Source: Stentor roeselii (taxonomy: Eukaryota; Ciliophora; Heterotrichea; Heterotrichida; Stentoridae). From it: a stretch of DNA of 64,000 nt. Shown here one piece after another: positions 1-9,399 of the stretch. Position 1 is the first letter of the stretch. Each line of letters begins with the position of its first letter. The notes beneath the pieces are model-generated. The model made no database searches and was not told where the DNA came from. It saw only the letters and a program-made list of their open reading frames with translations. The position numbers and the translations under genes were made by a program. Location: positions 1 through 64,000 of the forward strand of contig RSEH01000254.1 of NCBI GenBank assembly GCA_006503475.1, written 5' to 3'.

Positions 1-2
1 TT

Positions 3-455
3 GCCACTGTTTTGAATGTAATAATTATTCTTAATCTTCTCATCTCAATTCTAGGAGACTCTTTTGATAAGTTTCAACTCTCTTGTCAAGAAATCGACTG
101 TATGGAAATGACTTCTGTGATACTTGAAACTGAATTGATGTTGTTTTTTAGAAGGGATACTCAGGATAATGGACTGTTTTTGACTTTTTGTGAAGGAGAT
201 TCAAATGAACGGCAAGAATGGGAAGGAAAAATTTTAATTTTTAGAAAGCAGTTGGATGAAATAAATAATAAGATAAGTGCTAATGATGAAAAGATGAATA
301 AACTTATTGTTGATAATAATGAAAAGATCAATCAAAGAATTAATGAGAATTGTGAAAAAATGCAGGAGAATTTTGGAACTATGAATGAAAAAATTAGTGA
401 AAGCAGTGAGGCTATTAAAAGGATAGAGAATTTTATAGAATCTAAATTTAGTTAG
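3..455 (+). CDS. C-terminal part of a TRP/polycystin-like cation channel (5' end outside window)
   Basis: The reading frame is open from the window edge and ends in TAG, so only the tail is seen. It begins with a hydrophobic stretch (VIIILNLLISILGDSFDKF) that matches the end of the pore-lining S6 helix of TRP/polycystin-type Ion_trans channels, where NLL(I/V)(A/S)I(L/I)(G/S)D(S/T)(Y/F) is typical. About 60 residues later comes a segment with EWEGKI, then a roughly 75-residue coiled coil rich in N, E and K, which in this family usually multimerises the subunits. No ATG lies near the edge; the first in-frame Met is about 30 residues in. The family call rests on the S6 pattern alone, so selectivity and subfamily cannot be given. 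AT-rich DNA follows for a kilobase. Confidence 0.6.
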   Translation, partial: ATVLNVIIILNLLISILGDSFDKFQLSCQEIDCMEMTSVILETELMLFFRRDTQDNGLFLTFCEGDSNERQEWEGKILIFRKQLDEINNKISANDEKMNKLIVDNNEKINQRINENCEKMQENFGTMNEKISESSEAIKRIENFIESKFS

Positions 456-1532
456 AAATAATATTGTTAGATGTTATTCGATATTTGGCTGATAAATTTT
501 GAGTAAGTTGATTTACACTTTACCTCAAATTATAAACATTTATGAAGGGAAGTTTTAACCTCACATTACTTTAAGAGGGCTTCATCAATTTTCGTACATA
601 AAGTTTTAATTTATTTCAACCATGCTAAATAAATAATGATACATGCCAACAAATATACGTCAAACGAAAAGATAAGCAAAGAAAATAAAGTCTAATTAAT
701 CGAAAGAGTAATTTACCAGTAACTCAATGATACCTCAAACAATCTCTAAAGCAAATCAAAGCCGTCCAATCATGGAACTTGAATATTCACAAGGTTCCAG
801 TCACTAATTGACTCTCAATTCATTTTTTCCATCATTTGAAGAATCCTTCAACAGTTGTAAATTTTATCAGAATCCTTGTTGATTAATCATAAGCAAGGAC
901 ATCTTATGAATAAAAATAATTATGATTGGATTTCAAGGGTAAGTAATGGTTGGGATTCTATTGGGTAATGGTTTATCTGTTCGAAGTATGGTTATGGAAT
1001 TTAAATTTGAAAATTTAATGAATAGATTTAAGTTTGCATAAAGGGAATTTTAATTTAGAGTTGATTCATGAGAACTGAGAATATTATTAGTTTGATTAAT
1101 TCAGATATTTATGGGATAAACGAAAAGTATGGGAATGGCACCATTGATTTTAATGATATATATGATATTCTGGTATTTTCAATTTTAAAATCATGGTACT
1201 ACATGAAAGTTATTACAATAGGTAAATTATGAAGACTCTTTAAAATTAAATATTAAATAAAGTGAAAACATTGCAAATTCAAAATTGATTTATGTACCTC
1301 AACGGATAAAACATCATTGAGATTGAAATTAACGATAATACTTGATCATTTATTTAGTCAATATAAAAATCATTTAATTCTACATTTCATATTGTAATTC
1401 ATGTTAAAAGCCACTTTACCCTTCTTGATAATTATTAAAGCTGAGTTCTTCAAACATACTTCATCAAGTAATCCAAACAATTCTTCTCAATACTAAAATC
1501 CATTAAAATCAATAAATAATAAACCTCAAGCT
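456..1532. other. Gene-poor AT-rich stretch
   Basis: No convincing gene. The only sizeable ATG-initiated frame is a 54-residue one on + at 1068..1232 (starts MRTENIISLI, ends TIGKL); it has coding-like residue use but no recognisable motif and could be chance or decayed sequence. No repeat or RNA gene seen. Confidence 0.4.
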
Positions 1533-1967
1533 CTACTTATTACCCTTCATCAGTTTAATCATCTCATCAATCTCCTTTTCAATCAAATCCAGTCTAATAT
1601 TCACATTTTCAAGTGACTCTTCAAAATTTTTCTCCCTATCGCCAGATTTTTTCATATACTCCTTATACTCAACTCTTCCAATCAAAAAAAAAAATCCAGC
1701 TAAAACAATTTCTGAAAGTTGAATCAACCCACGTTCAAAGTACCATTCTTGATTCATAGCAGGGTGTTCTTCTCTTTGATTTTTAACTTTTAACCAAGAC
1801 TTCTTGATTTTATATTCCAATGAATGTGACGATTTTCCAATTTTTATAAGAAACTTAGAAAGTTTCGAAGTTTTAACTTTAGGGTTGTAAGCCGATCTCA
1901 TCACTAAAAAAACAGGCCTTGTGAAAAGTTTGAAGAAAAAAGAAAGCAAAACAGTTGGAGGTATCAT
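1533..1967 (-). CDS. OPA3-like protein
   Basis: The 144-residue product has the OPA3 family layout. A short N-terminal segment (LLSFFFKLFTRPVFLVMRSA) corresponds to the family's KLxxLxxRxxSKPxAxxxKxxA start. A basic middle follows, then a membrane-associated helix (SEIVLAGFFFLIGRVEYKEY) matching the conserved ELLGE...IxxVxGxxLxxEYxR region, and a C-terminal coiled coil. Length is close to the usual 140-180 residues. OPA3 proteins act at mitochondrial membranes and influence mitochondrial shape; that role is from the family. The start is the only ATG before the hydrophobic segment. The next gene on the same strand stops 26 nt upstream. An unrelated small membrane/coiled-coil protein is the main alternative. 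Confidence 0.68.
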   Translation of the reverse strand: MIPPTVLLSFFFKLFTRPVFLVMRSAYNPKVKTSKLSKFLIKIGKSSHSLEYKIKKSWLKVKNQREEHPAMNQEWYFERGLIQLSEIVLAGFFFLIGRVEYKEYMKKSGDREKNFEESLENVNIRLDLIEKEIDEMIKLMKGNK

Positions 1968-1993
1968 TTTGATAATATTAATAAACTAATAAC

Positions 1994-4213
1994 CTAAATA
2001 AGTCCTAAGACCTGATCGATAATCACTTTGAAATCCACTCCTTTCGTCTTCAGCCATCTGCTGGCTTTTCTCTCGATTAACACCCACTCATCGAATTTAT
2101 CTTGAAACTCTTTCTGTAGAGTTGCAAGGACTGTTAAAGTGCAAAGAACATCAAGATCTTGACTTATTCCTGAAAGGTTCGCGATTACCAGGTCGACTTT
2201 CGGGATAATTGACTTGAAATCCAGGTATTTCCAACACCCTTCACTTTCAACTCCAGAAATAATTTTAAAGTAAGAATTTTGTTGATCTTTTAATTCTGTA
2301 TCAGAAGAATTGTCGACTTCTTGAATACATCGATTTCTGCTTCTTTCTTTTGATTTCTTTTTTTTTGAGGAAGATTCAGGCATGCTCAAGTTTAGGCAAT
2401 TGGAATTTATAATGCCAGGAGAAGCCATTTTAAAACATCTAAGCATTCCTCCCCTTCCACCCCTTCCTCCCCTTCCCCCCCTTCCACCTCTTCCAAAGTT
2501 ATAAACAGGTCTAAAAATCTGAATATTTCCAGATCCCTTCACCTGAATCATCTCACCATCAACAATCTCCTGATTTTCCACAACACAAACAAAAGCCGTA
2601 ATTTTTGTAGGAATTTCACTTTCCAGACTAATCTGTTTAATCAAATCTTCATTTCCATCCTGACATAACATCAAACTATCAAGTTTCGCTTTAGTCCAAA
2701 GTTTAAACAACAAATCTCCTGAAATTTCCTCAAAAGCTGAAACAATAAATTCTTTTTCTTCCTTCTGAAAACTATCAAAGTACCTGACAGTCACAGGTCT
2801 CGAGGGTCTTTCATTTAACAAAACAAGCTGAACAACACTTTCTCCATAATAAACACTTCCAATTTTCTCAGTTGAAGGATACGCTTCGCCCTGCCAATCA
2901 ATATTCCAAGAGTTAACACAAGGAAAGATACATTTTTTTAAAGCTGCGATAACTTTTTTCCCTATTTCCTTATTTTCAGTGATAAAACTTGCACAACCTT
3001 TTCCAGCTTTTGCTGATTTTTTAATTAAATTCGTGTCAACTTCTTCACTGATACCAAAACCATGAACTCGGGCTTTGCCCGAGTTGTTTTCAATCAAGGA
3101 AATTACAGATTCAGGACTTGAAACTTGACCGTCTGTTAGTAAAAAGATTGTTCGAGGGTAGTTTTGATGAACTGGCTGAGAAAATATGTGATTTAATGGG
3201 TCGTATATGTTTGTTCCTCCCATGTCACTTGAAAATGAAGAAATTTGAGTTACGGCATTTCGGATGTTTTCAGATGTGTTTGGTTTTGATGAAGGGAATA
3301 AAAGGCTGAAGCTGGAACCGAAACTTATTATGTTGAAAAATGAGTTTGTTGGAAGACTGTTTAAAAATAATACTGCTGATTGCTTTGCCATTGATATTCG
3401 GTCACCGTGCATTGAACCGCTACGGTCTAATACGAAGAGAAACTCACCTTCACCTTCGAGGTCGGAAAGAGTTGAGATCTCGTTGGAGAATGGGATGAAA
3501 GATAATAGGGCTATCACTTTTGAATTGATTTCTTGTAGTAAGCATGTAGGCTGATAAGTATCCCTATCCCTAAACCTCATCCAAAACTCTTTAAGTTTTC
3601 CCAAGCTCCCTCCCAATCCTTGACATTTCCCCTTTAACACTCTAAAATCCTCAGAAAGATCCCAAGTAATATCACAATTACTAGAAAAATCCAAAATCTG
3701 ACAATAAGAAACAACTTTCAACTCAACATCAATAAAAACAGTCTCATCAACACCCTTACAAAAGTCATTCGGTACAACAAACTTCCAAAATCCTTCTTCA
3801 GTGGCCAACAAAAAAACGATTTCAAAGACGACTTTTACTGTCTCTTGACTTGCCAAGTTTCCAATGATCAAGTTCATTCTTTCATCATCTTCTATCTTTC
3901 CCAAGGTTACTGTATTGCCTTGAGCGATGGAGTCTTGATAAGTTTCAAGTGCTTCGTCTAAAGGCTGCACCTTTGCCTTTAAGACTCTTCCATCGGCGAA
4001 CTCGAGTTTCAAGCAAGTCACGACTGAACTTTCAGGAAGGCTGAAGGAATATTCACATTCCAATGGTCTTGACTCGTGGTTTTGGAAGGTTTGAGATATT
4101 GAAAGGGAAACTAAGGAGTTTTGGATTGTTGATGAAAAAGATACACTTGTTAAAGGAAGTTTACACGGGTAGTCATTGATAGGCTTGATTTTGCAACACC
4201 GGCAGGAAAACAT
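1994..4213 (-). CDS. VIT and vWA domain protein (inter-alpha-trypsin inhibitor heavy chain/VWA5-like)
   Basis: The 739-residue protein starts with a VIT domain (about residues 15-150), including the family's Y-F-PL-ExAxxxYQ(D/E)-like stretch (VQPLDEALETYQDSI). A vWA domain follows at about 255-430 with an intact MIDAS: DRSGSM from Asp263, then a GGTNI Thr and a LLTDGQ Asp. A regular Gly-Arg tract of 16 residues sits near residue 575, followed by a basic Ser/Lys patch (SSSKKKKSKERSR). The C-terminal segment (EGCWKYL...LATLQKEF..EW.LIERKASRWL) resembles the tail of VWA5/PARP4-type proteins. No signal peptide is evident, so it is probably cytoplasmic, like VWA5 proteins. Function in ciliates is unknown; metal-dependent protein binding is expected. 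Confidence 0.85.
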   Translation of the reverse strand: MFSCRCCKIKPINDYPCKLPLTSVSFSSTIQNSLVSLSISQTFQNHESRPLECEYSFSLPESSVVTCLKLEFADGRVLKAKVQPLDEALETYQDSIAQGNTVTLGKIEDDERMNLIIGNLASQETVKVVFEIVFLLATEEGFWKFVVPNDFCKGVDETVFIDVELKVVSYCQILDFSSNCDITWDLSEDFRVLKGKCQGLGGSLGKLKEFWMRFRDRDTYQPTCLLQEINSKVIALLSFIPFSNEISTLSDLEGEGEFLFVLDRSGSMHGDRISMAKQSAVLFLNSLPTNSFFNIISFGSSFSLLFPSSKPNTSENIRNAVTQISSFSSDMGGTNIYDPLNHIFSQPVHQNYPRTIFLLTDGQVSSPESVISLIENNSGKARVHGFGISEEVDTNLIKKSAKAGKGCASFITENKEIGKKVIAALKKCIFPCVNSWNIDWQGEAYPSTEKIGSVYYGESVVQLVLLNERPSRPVTVRYFDSFQKEEKEFIVSAFEEISGDLLFKLWTKAKLDSLMLCQDGNEDLIKQISLESEIPTKITAFVCVVENQEIVDGEMIQVKGSGNIQIFRPVYNFGRGGRGGRGGRGGRGGMLRCFKMASPGIINSNCLNLSMPESSSKKKKSKERSRNRCIQEVDNSSDTELKDQQNSYFKIISGVESEGCWKYLDFKSIIPKVDLVIANLSGISQDLDVLCTLTVLATLQKEFQDKFDEWVLIERKASRWLKTKGVDFKVIIDQVLGLI
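2447..2494 (-). repeat. In-frame 9-nt tandem repeat coding Gly-Arg-Gly
   Basis: On + it reads as C-rich 9-mers of the type CCCCTTCCW. It encodes 16 residues, (GRG)n-like, inside the vWA protein. It resembles an RGG box in composition and is a likely site of length variation by slippage. Confidence 0.85.
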
Positions 4214-4622
4214 TATTGGGGTAAATAATGGTGGATTTTGGAGAGATTATGGAAATTTTATTTGGTGGGGATTTTTAAGGATTTTTTTATTGTAGGTATT
4301 TTAAGGGTTTTTTTATAGAGGCAGCTTATCTTCGAATTGGTTGTGAAGGGTTGGCATTTACTTGAATGAAACATTCTTGAGACTTGAACTTGATCAAGAT
4401 GTGATTTTCTGAAAAATATAAATCCACTACAGATCAAATTTTTCCTTCAAGTCGCAAACGGTTTTTTAGAAATAGCCAGTCCAATAGGCAGATTCTTGAA
4501 TACTGATGAAAGAATTCGCAGTGAAGATGAAAATGCATACTTGAAGAAAAACAAATGAAAAAACTGCGGGGATCAAAATTCGCAGAAAGACTAACTCAAA
4601 TTCAAGTAAAATCAGAGAAAAT
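4214..4622. other. Intergenic stretch with a coding-like but broken + strand signal
   Basis: No intact gene. On +, about 4380-4560 is open in one frame for about 55 codons (contains ANGFLEIASPIGRFL) without an ATG. An overlapping ATGA then opens another frame for 41 codons (MKKLRGSKFAERL..., to about 4680). The residue use looks coding, but no intron of the local type joins them. Confidence 0.3.
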
Positions 4623-4952
4623 TCAAATACAGAGAAGCCCTTGGGGAGATATTGCCAAATTCAGGCTTATTTTATTATAGGCTGAATTTTTCGCAAGGGT
4701 ATTTTTTTTTCCTTTGCATATTGTGTCTATAGGTCTATAAAACTTCTCTCTTATTTTGATATTGCTTGAAAGTGTCTTGCCTGTTGGAAGATGGATCTTT
4801 AGTGACTGGATTACGAAGTCTTTTAAAGATTTTTTCGCATTTGATAGGTTTGAGTCTTGATTCTTGAAGGTCTGCAAGAGGTCAGGAATCCTGATGAGTT
4901 TTCGATTTTGGTGATGAATGATGCTCAGGTTGTTGGACAAGGATCTTTGCAT
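4623..4952 (-). CDS. Hypothetical basic protein, doubtful
   Basis: A 109-residue ATG-initiated frame with many Lys, Asn and Leu and no recognisable domain, signal peptide or membrane segment. It stands alone between gene-poor stretches and ends in TGA, a stop rarely used by its neighbours. A coding-like frame on the other strand overlaps its 3' end. It may be a real small gene or chance. Confidence 0.3.
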   Translation of the reverse strand: MQRSLSNNLSIIHHQNRKLIRIPDLLQTFKNQDSNLSNAKKSLKDFVIQSLKIHLPTGKTLSSNIKIREKFYRPIDTICKGKKNTLAKNSAYNKISLNLAISPQGLLCI

Positions 4953-6030
4953 ACTTGAATGAAAAAATTAACAGAAAAATATTTAAAAAAGTTTAACTAT
5001 ATAAATATTCAGTCTAAATCAATTTAATAAACCTGAAAAATTATCTTCAATGAAAAATTCAAAAGATAATTTAATTATTCAAGATCCAACACTTATAGCA
5101 GATAAAATCTAAAATAATGACTAGAATATACATGTTTAACGGAATTTGAATATAATAAAAATTAAGAATCTCCATGTCCGTTTAGAATCAGGCAAATTCA
5201 AGAAGTTTTCGAGATAATCTTCGAAACCAAAACATTACCGATAATTTGGAACCTTAAAAATACAGTTAATAAATTTTCAAAATTAAGATATTTGAATAAA
5301 ACTTTGATTAATTGGAGCAAGATTTTTATATAAACTCAATTATATTATTTATTTCAAATGAATCGAAGGCTTTTGTGAATTTTATGCACTCTGATATCAG
5401 TCGACCAATATTTAAACCTTAACATTCCTTGAGTTTACCATTTAAAGAATACTATTACTAACTTAAATGAATGAATGAAAGTTAAATAGTATAAGATCTG
5501 AGGATTATGAGCTGATTCAAATCTCTGAAATCATTTCCATTCAAAATACTATATTAAAATCCAAGAATTTAGTGAAATAAAAAAAAAATCTATAAAATGA
5601 CAGAAATCGATTTTCTTTTTCATGTAATTTTCAGGAATATTACGATGAAAATTTGAATTTTAGTTATTTGAGAAATCCAAGTAAAATGTTGAAAATAAAT
5701 TCATAAGGAAAAGATCAAGAATGTTCTATTAACTTGAGGAAATTCAAAAAAATACAATAAATAATTATCTGGTCTTTTGGATTATAAATTTTTCAAATTA
5801 AATTAACAGTTAATAATAAGTTAGCATTGTTTAATCTTTTATCCTACTCTTTTTTTAATATTAGACATATAATTAGTGAAAATTATTAATCATAGTCATC
5901 AAAGTTAATTTAGAGAATGAAAAGTATATTAACCAAATATCTTAACAAGTTCATATTATAAGATATCTTAAATCATAATAAAGAGCCCACACAATATCAT
6001 AAAATTTCATATTTTCTCCTTTACAAACTA
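4953..6030. other. Gene-poor AT-rich stretch
   Basis: About 1.1 kb of very AT-rich sequence. No frame of useful length, no clear repeat and no RNA gene seen on either strand. Confidence 0.5.
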
Positions 6031-7674
6031 TTATGTCATCTTAATTCTAGGAAAATCGACACTTCCCTTCTGATCGCAGTTCATCGAGTTCCTTCTCTGA
6101 AAAGACCTCGAAAGTGACCTCCTTCCTTCAAAAACACTTTCCTCCTTCTTGGCCCCAAGTAAAATCTTCTGATTTTGCTGTTCCCCAGCGATCCAATTGA
6201 CTAAAGTATTAAGACTTCCAAGTAATTCCTCCCTAGTTTTCTGTACAACAAGAGGATTTTCCCCATTCTTAACAAGAGTTCTACAAAGTGACAAAAGTAA
6301 AACCGCACAAAGTTCAAGTTGTTTTTTTGCGAGATTACTAGCTTCAACCAAATGTCCAACTTCAATTTTCCTTGCCATGATATCATAAATCTCATAAATA
6401 TCTTCTCTATTAGACTTATGATCAACAACACTTCTCAAATCATTTAAATTCTTAGCAACAAGTGAGACATCAATATTATCTTTCAACAAATTATTGCATT
6501 TTACACTAACAGACTCGATATGTTTATCCATAATATCTGAACTTTTTATTAATTTCTTTATCGCGTCTTGGATTTTTTCAATTGAACTGGATAAAGGTTC
6601 AGTTGTAAGTCGAAATTCATTTTTATCAACAACCATTGATAACTTCTGATCAATTCTATAAATATCATCTTTTTCTGCCTTGATCAGTAAAATTTCATCG
6701 AATCTTGCAATGACTTCTTCGAAACTTGATATTGACTTCTGAAAATTGTTGATCAGGTCAGTTGAGATTTTCTGTTGTTTGCTGATTTCAAGACGGAAAC
6801 TTTTCAAGTCTTCATAAGTCGCTTTTTCAAAGAGTTCTCCTTCGATTTGCTTGATATTTGTCATCCACGGTGCAGATTCCAACTGTTTTTTCATCACTGC
6901 GAATTTTTTCACAAAGACCGAATCAGACCTTTCAACTCTATTATTAACTTCATTGATCAAATTTTCATTATTACAGATCCTTGCAATGATCCCTTCCCTT
7001 TCTTTATAAAACCCGTCATTACTAACGAATTCTTTTTCAGTTGTCATGACAAGTTCATCTTTAAGAGCTTCAATCATTTTTTTCACAGTTTTCGACTTAG
7101 ACAGTTTTTTAATCTGACTTTCAATGAATATCAAGTTTTTTTGAAGTTCTTCTAATTGATATTTCCCGGCACAGTCCCCGACACGGTTTCGAATGATTTC
7201 CATTTGTGGAATCGTTGCACAGTTTTTAATGAGTTGTCGAAGTTCTTGCATGTTGGACAAAGTTGCTTTGCCGTCAAGTTGAAAGCGAACGTCTTCGATT
7301 CGGTCTTTATTGTCACGTGACTCGTGCTCAAGTCTTCCAATTGTTGAATGTGCTGACTTCAGAGCATCATCGAATCTTAAGACCATTTCTTTCACTGTTG
7401 TTGAGTCTTGTTTTGATTCTTCTAATTTGTCTTGAATGATTTCTACTTGATTCACTGTCGCGTATGTTGGTCGGACTTCTTTCATTATGTCTGCTTTTAT
7501 GTCTAGGGCTAATAAGGACAACAACGTGTGGGATGTTGAGTCTGGAATGTTGCGTTTTTTACGGATTTCTAAGATTTCGTTTAAAAATACAATGCAGGGG
7601 GTTAAAGTTGACTTTAGTTGTTGGAGTTCTCCGTGAGCCACTAGGATCTGTGACTCAAGTACTTTTGTGTCCAT
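6031..7674 (-). CDS. Long coiled-coil protein of unknown role
   Basis: The 547-residue protein is predicted to be alpha-helical almost throughout, with heptad-like spacing from about residue 70 to 480. A loosely recurring unit of about 30 residues appears as (K)AT..(N/D)(M/L)..(L)R..I.K, for example KATLSNMQELRQLI, KATYEDLKSFRLEI and KAEKDDIYRIDQKL. The N-terminal 60 residues are globular and hydrophobic; the C-terminus is basic and Ser/Arg-rich (GRRSLSRSFQRRNS). Such proteins are common in ciliate basal bodies and cortical fibres, but no family signature was recognised. The start is the first ATG, and TAA ends the frame. It lies just downstream of a small gene and an AGC kinase on the same strand. 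Confidence 0.8.
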   Translation of the reverse strand: MDTKVLESQILVAHGELQQLKSTLTPCIVFLNEILEIRKKRNIPDSTSHTLLSLLALDIKADIMKEVRPTYATVNQVEIIQDKLEESKQDSTTVKEMVLRFDDALKSAHSTIGRLEHESRDNKDRIEDVRFQLDGKATLSNMQELRQLIKNCATIPQMEIIRNRVGDCAGKYQLEELQKNLIFIESQIKKLSKSKTVKKMIEALKDELVMTTEKEFVSNDGFYKEREGIIARICNNENLINEVNNRVERSDSVFVKKFAVMKKQLESAPWMTNIKQIEGELFEKATYEDLKSFRLEISKQQKISTDLINNFQKSISSFEEVIARFDEILLIKAEKDDIYRIDQKLSMVVDKNEFRLTTEPLSSSIEKIQDAIKKLIKSSDIMDKHIESVSVKCNNLLKDNIDVSLVAKNLNDLRSVVDHKSNREDIYEIYDIMARKIEVGHLVEASNLAKKQLELCAVLLLSLCRTLVKNGENPLVVQKTREELLGSLNTLVNWIAGEQQNQKILLGAKKEESVFEGRRSLSRSFQRRNSMNCDQKGSVDFPRIKMT

Positions 7675-7723
7675 TGTTTAAAATACTTGAAAATTAAGTG
7701 TTTAATAAAGATCAAGGAATTAT

Positions 7724-7996
7724 TCAAGGACAGAACCTTTTAGGTCTTCTTGGTAAAAATGTTATTGTTGGGGTTTGGTCTGATGACCCTTCAGTAGAAA
7801 TAACAACTTTTTCCTTCGCCATCTCCCGGGTCACATCAACATTTATCCTCTCCTCACAACACATCACATCATAACAATCATGAAACATTTTCCTTACCTT
7901 TTTCACCGGTGAGGGTGTAGGCGAGTTATTCGGATTGAAAAGATTCACTTTTTTCTTCACAATTTTTTTCATCCCAATCTTCCAATCCTGAATCAT
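7724..7996 (-). CDS. Small hypothetical basic protein
   Basis: A 90-residue product with a very basic N-terminus (MKKIVKKKVN), a Pro/Ser patch (NNSPTPSPVKK) that looks like a kinase target, a Cys cluster (CYDVMCCEE) and an Arg/Pro-rich tail ending RRPKRFCP. No known domain. The ATG lies only 13 nt after the stop codon of the upstream AGC kinase on the same strand. The stop is TGA. The compact placement supports a real gene. Confidence 0.5.
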   Translation of the reverse strand: MIQDWKIGMKKIVKKKVNLFNPNNSPTPSPVKKVRKMFHDCYDVMCCEERINVDVTREMAKEKVVISTEGSSDQTPTITFLPRRPKRFCP

Positions 7997-8009
7997 TATT
8001 AATTAAACA

Positions 8010-9017
8010 TTAAACCTCCCACTTCACATCCTTGAAGAACTTATGACTTTTAATATCTCCAAACCTTCCCTCTTCACACCCTAATCGAAAGCTAGGTTCA
8101 GGGTGTAACAATTTTCTAATCAAATCTCTAGAAACCGAGTCAACACTTCTACTAAACTCGAAACTTCCACAAAGAATGGCTTTACAAATATCAGGATAAC
8201 TTTCTCCCTGAAAAGGAGGATGTCTATTTAACTCTTACCCACAAAACATTTCAAATAACAAGACTCCAAAAGCCCAGATATCAACAGAAAAGCTATAAGG
8301 CATTTTCCTTAAAATTTCAGGAGCCATGTATTCCGGAGATCCACAAATTGTAGAGGTTCTGTCCTTTACCATTACTTTTGAAAGTCCAAAATCAATGAAT
8401 TTCACATGAAGCTGGTCATCGACCATTAGATTTTCTGGTTTCAAGTCACGATAAACGATTCCTGAAGAGTGAAGAAGAGAAAGTCCTTCTAAGACTTGAA
8501 CAGCGAGATTTGTGATAGTCGGTTGTCGTAGTCGTTGTCGTCGCATCATATGGAACAAGTCACTTCCGGTGATATACTCGAGGACTATGTAAAAATTTGA
8601 CTCGTCTTCTAAACGGCCGAAGTACTTTACGATTAAATGACTGTCGAGTCTTTCAAGGATCTCAGTTTCAATGTTGGCGTATTTTAGAAGGTCTTTTGAA
8701 ATAACTTTTATTGCATATTCTCGACTTGCAAAGGAACCGATTAACACCCTGCCTCCTTTTCCTCGACCGATGCACTTTCCTAGCTCAAGGTCGGGTAAGG
8801 TGAAGGGAAGATCGAATCTTGACTTTGTTGCTATCAGACGCTTTCTTGATGGAGTTTTTTTCACTGGAACTGATCTTGCTGAACGACTGTCAAATGCTGA
8901 ACCTCTTGAGCTGCTGTAGTAGGTTCGAGCTGATTTTCTTATTGAGTAGGTCTTTGGATGGGAGGATATCGGAGGAAGTTGTCCTCGGGGTCTGGAGTAA
9001 AAGTCGCAGAGACTCAT
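8010..9017 (-). CDS. AGC-family (PKA-like) protein kinase, two exons
   Basis: Exons 9017-8239 and 8223-8010 join across a 15-nt intron to give 330 residues. After a basic Ser/Arg-rich N-terminus, the catalytic domain (about 75-325) has the Gly loop GRGKGGRV, the Lys in YAIKVI, YRDLKPEN, DFGLSK, an activation loop TSTICGSPEYMAPEIL like that of PKA, and DIWAFGVLLFEM. The second exon supplies GHPPFQGESYPDI, the CxxxR-type HPEPSFRLG and the final helix. The frame without splicing stops right after FCG, in mid-domain, which proves the intron. The protein ends at DVKWEV, so the AGC C-terminal tail with its hydrophobic motif is absent. Cyclic-nucleotide or PDK1-type control is therefore uncertain. 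Confidence 0.9.
8224..8238 (-). other. 15-nt intron in AGC kinase gene
   Basis: Sense sequence GTAAGAGTTAAATAG. Removing it restores the kinase frame (FCG to GHPPFQG). Confidence 0.92.
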
Positions 9018-9399
9018 TTTTGAATATTATTTTTAGAGAATGATTTTTGGTTTATTAGATGGGAGATTGGATTAAGGTTTAAAGGGTTTAAAGGGTTTAA
9101 AGGGTTTTTTTTTAGGATTTTTGGGGTTTTTAAAGTTTTTAGGTGATAGGATTATAGAGTATCTCGCTCTGTTTATTGAAAACGCTGGAATTTTCAAGTT
9201 TCTGGTAATTTCTATCAGATTTGCATTATTTACTTTCAACAAATGTATGAATTTTAAGGATCCTATAAACAACCATGAAAATATTCCTGATTTTTCAAGA
9301 TTTCTGAAATGATTTAAAAAATTTCCAATAATTAGAAATAAAATTAGCAAAAAAGTTTTGTAAAATTTAGACAGGTTAGGAAAAGAGTCTCTAAAATAC
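9018..9399. other. Divergent intergenic region between kinase and OMA1-like genes
   Basis: Should hold the promoters of both genes. Apart from the 9-nt repeat at 9076..9107 and T-rich runs, nothing specific is recognised. Confidence 0.5.
9076..9107. repeat. 9-nt tandem repeat GGTTTAAAG, about 3.5 copies
   Basis: Three exact copies plus GGTTT, then a T run. It lies about 60 bp upstream of the kinase start codon. It is G-rich and telomere-like in look, but internal and not a telomere repeat I recognise. Confidence 0.85.

Noticed and set aside
9076-9107. Telomere end
   Set aside because: Short, internal, flanked by genes on both sides, and not a telomere unit I recognise.
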